From JACDDK01 sp038198445 (GTDB lineage Bacteria > Actinomycetota > Rubrobacteria > Rubrobacterales > Rubrobacteraceae), in assembly GCA_038198445.1 (NCBI GenBank), contig JBBPZZ010000009.1:1-21597 (forward strand): 21,597 nt of DNA, given 5' to 3'. Position 1 is the stretch's first letter. Each line of letters opens with the position of its first letter. The notes beneath the pieces were generated by a model. That model had not been told where the DNA came from. It saw only the letters and a program-made list of their open reading frames with translations, and made no database searches. Made by a program: the position numbers and the translations under genes. Of the stretch, positions 7,204-14,084 are shown piece after piece.

Positions 7204-7488
7204 GTGGACTTGTTGATGGTTAGAGACCGGAGCACGGGCCGGTTCGTATACACCGAGCGGCTGGAGCGCCGTATCGGGGAGACCTCCTGGGCCTACATCC
7301 GTCGCAGCGTGCGCCGGGAGGGCCAGATCCGCTCTCGCTTCAACCAGGATGCCCTGGAAGTGATCGTCGGCTGGGGCACGGGCTCCATCGAAGATTTCCT
7401 GAAAGCCTACCCTGAGTACGAACCCGACGATTCAACCGATGGCGCTACCAATGGAGAAGAACTAGAAGGAGATAGAGTTGACCGGTGA
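7204..7488 (+). CDS. Small uncharacterised protein
   Basis: I do not recognise this family. The GTG at 7204 lies two bases after the stop of the RtcB-related gene; ATG 7216 (MVRDRSTG) is an alternative start. The ~94-residue product is soluble, with no membrane segment or signal peptide. It has a basic N-terminal half (ERLERRIGETSWAYIRRSVR) and a conserved-looking GWGTGSIEDFLKAYPEYEP. The acidic tail (about the last 20 residues) looks disordered. The frame could open at 7093, but that part is antisense-like overlap with the preceding gene. The 3' end overlaps the next gene by 11 bases, so it is cotranscribed. It is probably real because of spacing and codon use. Confidence 0.6.
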   Translation: MDLLMVRDRSTGRFVYTERLERRIGETSWAYIRRSVRREGQIRSRFNQDALEVIVGWGTGSIEDFLKAYPEYEPDDSTDGATNGEELEGDRVDR

Positions 7489-7747
7489 AGTCCTGGATAA
7501 GTTCGCCCAGCTAATAACAACCGCGCTGGGCCTCGTGGCCGCCCTCGCCTGGAATACCGCCATTCAGAGCCTTTTCAACCAGCTATTTGGCGAGGCGGGA
7601 GGCAAGCTGGTGGGACAGTTTATCTACGCGGCCCTCATAACCTTCATAGTGATCTTCGCGACCATCGCGGTGAGCCGCGCGGCCGAGCGGACGAAGAAGG
7701 CTGAAGAGGAGCGGAAAAGCGGACTTTTCGGACGCTCGAAGGAGTAG
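7478..7747 (+). CDS. DUF5654 family small membrane protein
   Basis: Predicted inner-membrane protein of 89 residues with two hydrophobic segments: about 11-30 (ITTALGLVAALAWNTAIQSL) and about 44-66 (LVGQFIYAALITFIVIFATI). A charged, lysine/glutamate-rich C-terminal tail (AERTKKAEEERKS) is probably cytoplasmic. The VAALAWNTAI pattern is characteristic of DUF5654, whose function is unknown. The start is TTG 7478, preceded by GAAGGAGATAGAG, a very good ribosome site, and lies inside the end of the preceding gene. It is the last gene of the carboxylase run and meets the minus-strand nuclease gene after a 32-base convergent gap. Confidence 0.75.
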   Translation: MTGEVLDKFAQLITTALGLVAALAWNTAIQSLFNQLFGEAGGKLVGQFIYAALITFIVIFATIAVSRAAERTKKAEEERKSGLFGRSKE

Positions 7748-7779
7748 CCAGGCCACTATTTGCCGAGGTCCGGGCGCGG

Positions 7780-8283
7780 CTACCGGAGGAAGTCTTCCGG
7801 GGAGACCCGGTTCATCCAGTCCTTGAACTTATCCACGACCTCTTCCTCGGGGGCCTCTTCCATCGCCTCCTCGAAGACGACCGCGGCTTCCTCGATCACC
7901 TCGTCGGCGGCGAATATCTGCGCTCCGGCCCGGACCGCGAGGGCTATGGCGTCCGAGGGGCGGGAGTCGATCTCGACTGTATGGCCGCCGATCTCCACGC
8001 TTATGACGGCGAAGAACGTAGAGTCTTGAAGCCGGGTCACCGTCACCCGCTCCATCGAGCCGCCGAGCTCGTTGACGAGGTTGACGGCAAGGTCGTGGGT
8101 CAGGGGCCGGCTAAACTCCTGACTCTGGAGCTTCATAAGGATCGACCGCGCCTCGGCCTGACCGATCCAGATAGGAAGATAGCGGTTCTCATCCTCGACC
8201 TTGAGGATGACTATGGGACTCGAATTGAAGAGGTCGAGGTTTATGCCGTAGATCGACATGCGGGTGAAGCCGTTGGCGCTCAC
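7780..8283 (-). CDS. Bifunctional nuclease family protein (DUF151)
   Basis: Member of the BFN/DUF151 family, compact proteins reported to have DNase and RNase activity in some organisms and otherwise of uncertain role. The 167-residue product shows the family sequence throughout: VILKVEDENRYLPIWIGQAEA (about 25-45), PLTHDLAVNLVNELGG, STFFAVISVEIGG and the signature EIDSRPSDAIALAVRAGAQI (about 102-121). A glutamate-rich C-terminal tail (EEAMEEAPEEEVVDKFKDW) follows. It starts at GTG 8283, with GAGAGGAG about ten bases upstream; ATG nine codons in (MSIYGINLD) is an alternative. It is monocistronic as far as can be seen, pointing away from the tRNA-Ile gene and converging on the DUF5654 gene. 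No key segment is missing. Confidence 0.9.
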   Translation of the reverse strand: MSANGFTRMSIYGINLDLFNSSPIVILKVEDENRYLPIWIGQAEARSILMKLQSQEFSRPLTHDLAVNLVNELGGSMERVTVTRLQDSTFFAVISVEIGGHTVEIDSRPSDAIALAVRAGAQIFAADEVIEEAAVVFEEAMEEAPEEEVVDKFKDWMNRVSPEDFLR

Positions 8284-8374
8284 TTGCTATATGCTCCTCT
8301 CACACCGCGAGGCTGTGATGTCACGTTGGTCACCAGCTTGATTTTACTTCCCGCCCTGCCGGTCTTCAATCAAG

Positions 8375-8403
8375 TTGCCAGCGGAGCTTTCGTGTTGTAC
8401 ATT
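8375..8403 (+). promoter_or_regulatory. Promoter for tRNA-Ile
   Basis: TTGCCA (8375-8380), a spacer of exactly 17 bases, and TACATT (8398-8403) form a good sigma-70-type promoter. Transcription would begin near 8410, about 24 bases before the mature tRNA 5' end. Confidence 0.65.
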
Positions 8404-8433
8404 ATCCCGGCTGGCAACGCCTCCAGCATTCGT

Positions 8434-8507
<74 letters not shown>

Positions 8508-8682
8508 CATCGAAAATATCTTGTTTTTCAGGTAAATCGTTGTGAATTGAATAGATCTACGAATGGTCTCTGGAAGCTTTGTGCAGCAACGCAGCACAGC
8601 TATTTGCCAATCTGGTGCGTATAGCAGTACTCTTTGAGAGGCTTTAGCTGGGGAACGTAGATCAGATAGGAGCAACAGGGAT

Positions 8683-10344
8683 ATGATGATCCAACCCAAA
8701 TACCTGAAATTGAACGAACTCCTTAATGGACGTCTTTTCCGGATTCCTCCATATCAGCGCGCCTACAGCTGGGAGAGAAAACAACGAAGGGACCTCTTCT
8801 CCGATATCACCCGGTCGCGTCACTCCGACAACGATGCTGTGCATTTCATGGCGACAATGGTTGGACTCAATCGGGGCAAGAAGACCATTGCGACCAACGA
8901 GTTCCAAGAAATCGAGGTTGTTGATGGCCAACAGCGTCTCACCACCCTCATCATCTTGTACAAGAGTCTGTCGCTGGCGCTAGACGAGAAAGATAAAGAC
9001 GAATGTTCGTTCGCCGAAGAAATAAGTACCCTCCTTGTCAAGGGCGACGACGTCAACTTATTGCTCTTACAAACCAATCACGACACATCCCACTACTTCG
9101 TCAACTTCCTTCGGGATGGAACGTCGTATCCGTCGGCAAAAGAGGCGAAAACTCTAGCGGATCGTCTCCTACTCGAAGCGATGAAGGACTGCTCGGATTT
9201 TGTTGCTCAGTGGGAGGGAAGCAAACTACAGTTGGGTATCATACTCAAGAACAGACTGGCACTCATTTTTCATGAAGTCGACGATGAAGCCACAGTTTAT
9301 TCAGTATTCGAAGTTCTGAACAGTCGTGGACTCCCGGTTGCATGGCTAGATCGGCTCAAGAGTGCCCTCATGGGGACGGTATTTGAGTACAGCGAAGGTG
9401 ACAAGAAAGAGACGATTCGGGAACTACACCAGGTGTGGGGCGAGGTATATCGCTGGGTCGGTCTCAACCAGGGACGGAGCTCTGAATCGCTTCGATTTGC
9501 CGCAACACTCAGGAGCCCAGAGAGACTTAGTAGAGTTCAGAGCGAAGAGGCGGCGGTAGAGACACTACGAGAGCTTGCTGGCAATTCCGCGAAGGAAACG
9601 ATTGAGGTTTCGAACTGGGTTCTAAAAGTTGTCAAGGCGGTCGATAAACTAGTGGCAGATAAACGGCGTACCGCAGTCACCAAGATTGCGCACGCAAGGC
9701 TACTGGCTGTGGCTATTGAGCTCAGCGACATGTCTGATTCACAACGTAATGAACTACTCGATACTTGGGAGAAGGTCACATTCAGGATCTTTGGCATGTG
9801 TCGAAGAGATGCGAGGACAGGCGTTGGAGACTATGTTCGGCTAGCCCGCAAGCTGTTCATAGAAGGCATGGAGTACAAAGATGCCTTGAATGCAGTTCGC
9901 GCGCTAGGCACTGGAGAATTTGCAGTCAAGCCTGCGGTCGAGCAGTTGCGGGAAAAGAACTCCTACGAGGGCTGGGAAGAGGAACTGCGGTACTTCATGT
10001 ACCGTTACGAAGAGCACCTAGCCGCTAAACAGGGCCAGACATTCCGTAGCGAACAATGGAGGCGCATCTGGGAGGATGCATCCGCTCAGAGTATTGAGCA
10101 TATTTCTCCGCAGAGCAAAGGGAGAAGCTACGTTCATCATCTTGGTAACCTCGTGCTGCTTCCTCCACAGTTGAACTCTAAACTAGGCGATATGAACCCA
10201 TCTAAGAAGGCGACAGAATACGAGAAAACGGGCCTTCTGATCGCGGCTGAACTGAAACCAGCCTTGCAGGGATGGAAACTCGCCTCTGTCAAGAAACGGG
10301 AAGAAGATCTCCTGAAGTGGGCTCGGCAGGAATGGGCAGATTGA
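8683..10344 (+). CDS. DUF262/DUF1524 restriction protein (GmrSD-type, type IV)
   Basis: Predicted modification-dependent restriction enzyme that would cut invading DNA carrying modified bases. It is a single-chain 553-residue protein. The N-terminal DUF262 (ParB/sulfiredoxin-like NTPase) part has IPPYQRAYSW (21-30), VDGQQRLTTL (80-89) and FEVLNSRGLPV. A helical middle follows. The C-terminal DUF1524 HNH-type nuclease has IEHISPQ with histidine 473 and HHLGNLVLLP with asparagine 489, then LNSKLGD. All signature motifs look intact. ATG 8683 is preceded by AGGAGC at good spacing; ATG 8686 is possible. Codon use is clearly more AT-rich than all neighbours, which points to transfer. It stands alone, with no methylase or second subunit nearby. 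Substrate modification cannot be deduced. Confidence 0.85.
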   Translation: MMIQPKYLKLNELLNGRLFRIPPYQRAYSWERKQRRDLFSDITRSRHSDNDAVHFMATMVGLNRGKKTIATNEFQEIEVVDGQQRLTTLIILYKSLSLALDEKDKDECSFAEEISTLLVKGDDVNLLLLQTNHDTSHYFVNFLRDGTSYPSAKEAKTLADRLLLEAMKDCSDFVAQWEGSKLQLGIILKNRLALIFHEVDDEATVYSVFEVLNSRGLPVAWLDRLKSALMGTVFEYSEGDKKETIRELHQVWGEVYRWVGLNQGRSSESLRFAATLRSPERLSRVQSEEAAVETLRELAGNSAKETIEVSNWVLKVVKAVDKLVADKRRTAVTKIAHARLLAVAIELSDMSDSQRNELLDTWEKVTFRIFGMCRRDARTGVGDYVRLARKLFIEGMEYKDALNAVRALGTGEFAVKPAVEQLREKNSYEGWEEELRYFMYRYEEHLAAKQGQTFRSEQWRRIWEDASAQSIEHISPQSKGRSYVHHLGNLVLLPPQLNSKLGDMNPSKKATEYEKTGLLIAAELKPALQGWKLASVKKREEDLLKWARQEWAD

Positions 10345-10372
10345 GAAAACCCATGGGGTGCAGCGTAGGATT

Positions 10373-10591
10373 TTAAGACAGCGCAGATTCCATCGCCTTA
10401 ACGGTCTGATCCCCCATGCTCGGCAGAAAGTGTGAATAGGTGTCCAACGTCATCGCTATAGTGGCGTGTCCCAGGAGCTCCTGAACGAGCTTGGGATGCG
10501 TCCCTTGCGAAAGCAGCAGTGTAGCGCATGTGTGGCGAAGGTCATGGAAGGAGATATCCGGCAGCCTTGCCATCTTCAGAAGTGGTTTGAT
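10373..10591 (-). pseudogene. Tyrosine recombinase/integrase, C-terminal fragment
   Basis: The last ~72 codons of a phage-type site-specific integrase. LLKMARLPDISFHDLRHTCA carries the HxxR box, LLGHATIAMTLDTYSH carries the second histidine and the catalytic tyrosine, and the frame ends normally at 10373. Everything upstream of the segment SIKPLL, including the first catalytic arginine, the core-binding domain and the N-terminus, is missing. The open frame continues to 11188 only as the antisense of the following plus-strand gene. It converges on the restriction gene with a 28-base gap. It is presumably the remnant of the element that inserted at tRNA-Ile. Confidence 0.8.
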
Positions 10592-10699
10592 GGAGGAAGA
10601 TGCGGAGAGGATCGCGATGCGGCCGTTGCAAGGGATGCCAGGGGCTTCTCCGGTTATTGTGGCCGTCAGAGCCGGACCAGCCGGCGGGAGGTGTGTCTC

Positions 10700-10834
10700 G
10701 TGGGTAGCGATAGGGTGCTGGTCGTTGGCGGGGGAGGCTTCTACGGCCGCTATCTCGTCGAGGATCTGGCCCAGTTTACGTCTGCGAGCATCGTCGTCGC
10801 CAGCCGAAACCCGCCCCCTGTTAGCCGGGGGTGA
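10700..10834 (+). pseudogene. N-terminal Rossmann segment of saccharopine-dehydrogenase-like gene, ends at premature TGA
   Basis: GTG 10700 with GGGAGG about nine bases upstream opens a frame reading VGSDRVLVVGGGGFYGRYLV, a typical dinucleotide-binding strand and glycine loop (VVGGGGFYG). The next strand ASIVVASRN follows, as in saccharopine-dehydrogenase-like proteins. A TGA at 10832-10834 ends it, yet the same frame resumes at once with PERIRSVVCDMRDRE and continues through the rest of the protein. So this is the 5' part of the gene listed next, separated by a single in-frame stop, not a frameshift. The segment lies about 110 bases from the integrase remnant. Confidence 0.7.
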
Positions 10835-10852
10835 CCGGAGCGCATACGATCC

Positions 10853-11851
10853 GTGGTCTGCGACATGCGGGACCGGGAGTTGCTGGAACGGTTGGCCGCG
10901 GGTTGCAGGGTAATTGTGCATTGCGCGGGTCCGTTTATCGGATCGTCGCCCGCTCCCCTCCGCGCGGCCATCCGCACCGGGGCCGACTACGTGGACATCG
11001 CCGAAGACCGGGAGCACATGAGAGAAGTGAGGACGCTGGAGGAGCAGATCCGGGGCGCCGGCATCGCCGCGTTGGCCGGGATGTCGGTCGCGCCGGCGAT
11101 GGAGGCGCTCTTCACCGAAGCGTTGCGCGAAGACTTCGGCTCTCTGCACTCGGTGAGGACCTTCGCCGCCCCCGACACCCGCAAACACCGTGGTCCCGCA
11201 ATGTTCCGCACGATGCTCACCGGCGTGGGGTGGCCGTTCATTCAGCCCGGAGAGGCCGGCCCGCGACGGGTACGGGGTTGGACGGAGCCGGAATGGGTCG
11301 AGTTCCCTCCTCCGCTGGGCAGTCGGCTGACCTACCTGGTCCTGGAGATGTCGGACCTGGATCTCCTACCGGAGCTGTTCGGTGTCGGGACGGTCGAGTT
11401 CAAGGTGGGTACGGAGTGGCCTTTCCTCAACCGTTCGCTCGGGTTGGCGGCCCGCACCCGCGCCGCTACGGGCTGGCCGAATTGGGAGAAGTTCACGCCG
11501 CTCGTGCGCGCGGCATCCTGGCTGATCGGGCAGTTCGGGAAAGACGAGGGCGGTGTGATCTTCGAGGTTCGGGGTAGCATCGGAAGCTCGGTCGTTACGC
11601 GCCGGATCTCCGTCGTCGCGCGGAGGGACGGCGGATTGATCCCCTCGGTCCTGGCCGGTATAGCCGTGGACAGGCTGCTCTCCGGCCGCCTGGATACAAA
11701 GGGCATCGTTCCCGTCAACCGCTGGATCCCACCGGAAGAGTTGATCTGGGAGCTCGAAAACAGGGGACTGGAAGTCTGGTGGGAGCCTCACCAGGGGGCC
11801 GGGTGGCAAGCGTTCGATCTCCCCGCCTACCGGAAGCGCCGGAACGCATGA
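10853..11851 (+). CDS. Saccharopine dehydrogenase-like NAD(P)-binding oxidoreductase, main part after internal stop
   Basis: The 332-codon frame from GTG 10853 encodes the rest of an oxidoreductase of the saccharopine dehydrogenase-like superfamily; its real substrate is unknown. Family features: the strand VVCDMRDRELLERLAAGCRV, then VIVHCAGPFIGSS (end of the Rossmann fold), then ADYVDIAEDREHMR, a family hallmark, and a larger C-terminal domain. Without the N-terminal glycine loop encoded before the TGA at 10832, this product would lack its nucleotide-binding site. The whole gene (10700-11851) is therefore either a recent pseudogene, a sequencing error, or read through. GTG 10853 has no obvious ribosome site. 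After the stop at 11849 the same frame is open for another 41 codons. Confidence 0.75.
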   Translation: MVCDMRDRELLERLAAGCRVIVHCAGPFIGSSPAPLRAAIRTGADYVDIAEDREHMREVRTLEEQIRGAGIAALAGMSVAPAMEALFTEALREDFGSLHSVRTFAAPDTRKHRGPAMFRTMLTGVGWPFIQPGEAGPRRVRGWTEPEWVEFPPPLGSRLTYLVLEMSDLDLLPELFGVGTVEFKVGTEWPFLNRSLGLAARTRAATGWPNWEKFTPLVRAASWLIGQFGKDEGGVIFEVRGSIGSSVVTRRISVVARRDGGLIPSVLAGIAVDRLLSGRLDTKGIVPVNRWIPPEELIWELENRGLEVWWEPHQGAGWQAFDLPAYRKRRNA

Positions 11852-11977
11852 CGGCCTGACTCCCGCAGCCTGCGGAAACTCTCCCAGGACCGCCTGCTAG
11901 ACCACGTCCCGGTCTTCTACGCCGTCCGCGTCTGGGACGCCTACGTCCGGGAGCGAAGCGGTCTCCGGAAAGGATGA
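11852..11977 (+). other. Codon-like open stretch after the saccharopine-dehydrogenase-like stop
   Basis: After the TGA at 11849-11851 the same frame continues for 41 codons to another TGA at 11975-11977, reading RPDSRSLRKLSQDRLLDHVP and then VFYAVRVWDAYVRERSG. Third positions are overwhelmingly G or C, as in the real genes here. There is no in-frame ATG, GTG or TTG, so it is not a gene by itself. It could be a C-terminal remnant cut off by a second stop, or chance in GC-rich DNA. Confidence 0.25.
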
Positions 11978-11999
11978 CCCGAAAACCGTGTACTCCACC

Positions 12000-12383
12000 C
12001 TACCGCGAGAACCGGACCGTCGGTACCGAAGAGAGGTCGAAAGCCCCCATCCTCTCCCGTCCGAGCTTTTCGAGCTCTTCAAGGCAGCGTTCCGACTCCC
12101 TGACGAGCCTCGCCACGTCTATACCGAGAGTTTCGGGCTCGAATTCCTTGAGACGGATGGTCCCGTTCCGCAGTAGGCCGGTCGCGCCGCGCCAGTTGCC
12201 GTTCTTGAGATGATAGAAACCAACCCCGACTTGCAGGATGCCCTGGTAGAGAAATCGGACACGTCGCGATTCCTGCATCCAGGCTTCTTCGAGGTATTCG
12301 TGGCACTCGAAGAACTCGCCGCGGTTGAACTCCTCTATGCCTCTCAGGACTAGTTCCGGAACCTGCCCCGGTTCGGCTGACAA
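12000..12383 (-). CDS. DUF309 domain protein
   Basis: Protein of the DUF309 family, of unknown function, all-helical. The signature is clear: GIEEFNRGEFFECHEYLEEAW near the N-terminus, FLYQGILQVGVGFYHLKNGN in the middle and GATGLLRNGTIRLKEFEPE after it. TTG at 12383 gives a 127-residue product and avoids overlap with the upstream zinc-ribbon gene, whose stop is at 12388. GTG 12422 would add 13 low-complexity residues lying opposite the end of that gene and seems less likely. It is probably cotranscribed with the zinc-ribbon gene. No ligand or partner can be named from sequence; the conserved E-x-x-E/H pattern of the first helix is intact. Confidence 0.82.
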   Translation of the reverse strand: MSAEPGQVPELVLRGIEEFNRGEFFECHEYLEEAWMQESRRVRFLYQGILQVGVGFYHLKNGNWRGATGLLRNGTIRLKEFEPETLGIDVARLVRESERCLEELEKLGRERMGAFDLSSVPTVRFSR

Positions 12384-12387
12384 ACCT

Positions 12388-12636
12388 CTAGTGGCAGCCG
12401 CAGCCTCCGCCGCAGCATCCACCGGCGGCGTTGCCGCTGGCGATGCGGGCGTCCATCATCGGGTTCGTGTTCATGGCGGAAGCGCCGGGAGTGATCGAGG
12501 CGAAGCTCGAAATGAGACGCCGGGACTCCAAAGATCCACACTCCGGACACTCGGCCGGTTCGTCAGCGGCGCTCATCGAGCGCATCGCGTCGAAGCGCTC
12601 CTCACAATCGGCGCACTTGTATTCGTAGAGAGCCAT
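12388..12636 (-). CDS. FmdB-family zinc ribbon protein with Cys-rich tail
   Basis: Small putative regulatory or metal-binding protein of 82 residues. The start MALYEYKCADC with CxxC at 8-11 and the second CPEC at 30-33 form the FmdB zinc ribbon. EYKCADCEERFDAMRSMS is the usual family sequence. A linker of about 30 residues leads to an unusual C-terminus, GGCCGGGCGCH, with four cysteines and a terminal histidine that could bind a second metal. ATG 12636 is preceded by GAGAGGTGGG. Family members are common beside amidase, chaperone or folate genes, but here the neighbours are only the DUF309 gene and a tRNA, so no pathway is suggested. Confidence 0.85.
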   Translation of the reverse strand: MALYEYKCADCEERFDAMRSMSAADEPAECPECGSLESRRLISSFASITPGASAMNTNPMMDARIASGNAAGGCCGGGCGCH

Positions 12637-12703
12637 CTATCCCACCTCTCAGTAAAGAACCATCTCGTATCTCTATTGTACCGCTTGCGTCCAACCTCGC
12701 GCG

Positions 12704-12732
12704 TTGAAGAATAGATGTCTGGCGCGTAAACT
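12704..12732 (+). promoter_or_regulatory. Promoter for tRNA-Ala
   Basis: TTGAAG (12704-12709), a 17-base spacer and TAAACT (12727-12732) make a good sigma-70-type promoter, with the expected start near 12739, ten bases before the tRNA. Confidence 0.6.
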
Positions 12733-12748
12733 CAACTGCGCTCCACAC

Positions 12749-12821
12749 GGGGCCGTAGCTCAGTTGGGAGAGCGCTGCCTTTGCACGGCGGAGGTCAGGG
12801 GTTCGAATCCCCTCGGCTCCA
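12749..12821 (+). tRNA. tRNA-Ala (TGC anticodon)
   Basis: A 73-base cloverleaf: acceptor GGGGCCG pairs with CGGCTCC (one G-T pair), D arm GCTC/GAGC, anticodon loop TTTGCAC with anticodon TGC, T arm GGGG/CCCC with TTCGAAT. Discriminator A, no encoded CCA. Downstream bases 12822-13021 hold no gene that I can support. Confidence 0.95.
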
Positions 12822-13021
12822 CTTCTAGAAGTTTTCGTTTTGCAGGCGAAACGTGGGAGGCGAGAAAGGTCGCGATTTATCCTGTCCTTTTGGCTCCAGT
12901 TAGATACAAGCGTGTTCGCAAATGAATGAGTGGTTGCTGAGTCGGATTTTCTTGCGGCTTTTCGTCGGGCTGCTGATGCGCCTCGGTCAGTGTGCTCTTC
13001 TAACGTAGTTGGTACATACGA

Positions 13022-13948
13022 TCATCGCTCGTCTGCGGTGGTTTGATCTTGAGTTTCGTAGTTGCCGCGGCAGATTTCGTTGACGACCTCGAGAAAGGAA
13101 CGCACGACAGGGTTACGCTCGTCGCGCCGCCACACGACGCCCATCTCCACCGTGGGCGAGAGACCGCGCACCGGCCGGTAGACGACCCCGGCCCTGGTGA
13201 GGTTTCGCAACGAGGCGGGGACGAGCGCGACGCCCATACCGCCGGCCACGAGCGCGACGATAGTCTGCATTAGCCAGACCTCTTTCTGCACCGCCTCCGG
13301 CTCGAAGCCCGCGTCGCGGCACGTCGACACGACCTGTCCGTAGAGCCCCGGCATCCGGTAACGGGCGGGCAGCACGAATGGCTGGTCCGCGAGGTCGCTC
13401 AAGTCTACTTCGTCCTCCGACGCCAGATCGTGCGTCTCTGGTAGGGCGACTACCAGCGGTTCGCGGGAGACGGGCTCGTGCGCGAGCGCCCGGTCCTGGA
13501 ACGGCAGGTAGAAGAAGCTCACGTCAATCCGGCCCTCGTGCAACCCTGCGACCAGCCAGTCCGGGTTCATCTCCTGCAGGTAGAGCTGCACGTCGGGGTA
13601 GCGCTCCCGAAACTTGCTCAAGACCGGCGGAAGCACGCTGTTGGAGGCCGAAGGGACAAACCCCAGCGTAAGCCGCCCCACCTCGCCTTCGCCCACCCGC
13701 CGCACCATCTCGGCCGTCTGGTCCGCCTGCACCAGAAGCCGCCGCGCCTCCGTCAAGAGCAACTCGCCCGCCTGCGTTAGACGCGCCCCGCGACTCGAAC
13801 GGTCGAACAGGACGACCCCGAGTGCCTGCTCCAGGCGTTTGATCTGGTCCGACAGCGGCGGCTGCGCCATGTGCAACCTCTCCGCCGCCCGGCTGAAGTT
13901 CTGCTCCTCCGCGACCACCACGAAGTAACGCAACCGCCGCATGTCCAT
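13022..13948 (-). CDS. LysR-family transcriptional regulator, probable pca regulator
   Basis: DNA-binding regulator transcribed divergently from the protocatechuate operon, so probably its activator, responding to a pathway intermediate (inference). The N-terminal winged helix-turn-helix is clear: MRRLRYFVVVAEEQNFSRAA, then AAERLHMAQPPLSDQIKRLE, then LFDRSSRGARLTQAG (to about residue 60). A linker helix and a two-lobed effector-binding domain follow, with LTLGFVPSASNSVLPPVL at its start. ATG 13948 gives 308 residues, normal for LysR proteins; an ATG two codons later and a TTG at 13981 are alternatives. Ligand and name are not decided by sequence: PcaQ, CatR and BenM relatives are all possible. 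A TATAAT lies 25 bases upstream of this start on the minus strand. Confidence 0.88.
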   Translation of the reverse strand: MDMRRLRYFVVVAEEQNFSRAAERLHMAQPPLSDQIKRLEQALGVVLFDRSSRGARLTQAGELLLTEARRLLVQADQTAEMVRRVGEGEVGRLTLGFVPSASNSVLPPVLSKFRERYPDVQLYLQEMNPDWLVAGLHEGRIDVSFFYLPFQDRALAHEPVSREPLVVALPETHDLASEDEVDLSDLADQPFVLPARYRMPGLYGQVVSTCRDAGFEPEAVQKEVWLMQTIVALVAGGMGVALVPASLRNLTRAGVVYRPVRGLSPTVEMGVVWRRDERNPVVRSFLEVVNEICRGNYETQDQTTADER

Positions 13949-14084
13949 CGACGACCCATACACAATAACCGCATTATACAAAAAACATATACAACGGTCG
14001 GTAAATTAGTATTGGATATATTGGCCGAATCACGGCACAATTACAGATGCAGCAAAGTTAAGGGTGAGGAAAGGAGCAAGACGC
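13949..14084. promoter_or_regulatory. Divergent control region of regulator and pca operon
   Basis: This AT-richer stretch separates the two divergent genes. On the minus strand TATAAT sits at 13973-13978 without a recognisable -35. ATAC (13989-13992) and GTAT (14009-14012) form an interrupted dyad, and TTGGATATATTGG follows at 14012-14024, so a LysR-type binding site is plausible here. Only the location is firmly supported; the exact operator is not. An AAGGAG ribosome site for the dioxygenase gene ends the region. Confidence 0.45.

Larger units (their letters stand above)
8508..10591. mobile_element. Candidate genomic island between tRNA-Ile and an integrase remnant
   Basis: Base composition drops sharply after the tRNA: for example the line at 9061-9120 has 28 G+C of 60, while flanking genes are far more GC-rich. 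The segment holds one restriction-type gene and the C-terminal half of a tyrosine integrase, the usual ingredients of a tRNA-integrated defence island. No second copy of the tRNA 3' end is visible at the right side, so the right attachment site is lost or lies elsewhere. The right boundary is set where integrase similarity ends and is approximate. Confidence 0.5.

Noticed and set aside
8508..8545. Possible terminator after tRNA-Ile (GAAAA...TTTTC)
   Set aside because: The stem is only about five A-T-rich pairs and would be very weak, so I do not call it.
10592..11188. Upstream extension of the integrase open frame to 11188
   Set aside because: Beyond about 10591 the frame is antisense to the next gene and loses integrase similarity, so the integrase is truncated rather than long.
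10831..11577. 248-codon plus-strand frame overlapping the saccharopine-dehydrogenase-like gene
   Set aside because: Arg/Gly/Pro-rich, out-of-frame translation of the recognised gene, with no family features.
12824..12845. CTTCTAGAAG palindrome and T-rich stretch after tRNA-Ala as a terminator
   Set aside because: The palindrome has no loop and the following TTTTCGTTTT is interrupted; not convincing as an intrinsic terminator.
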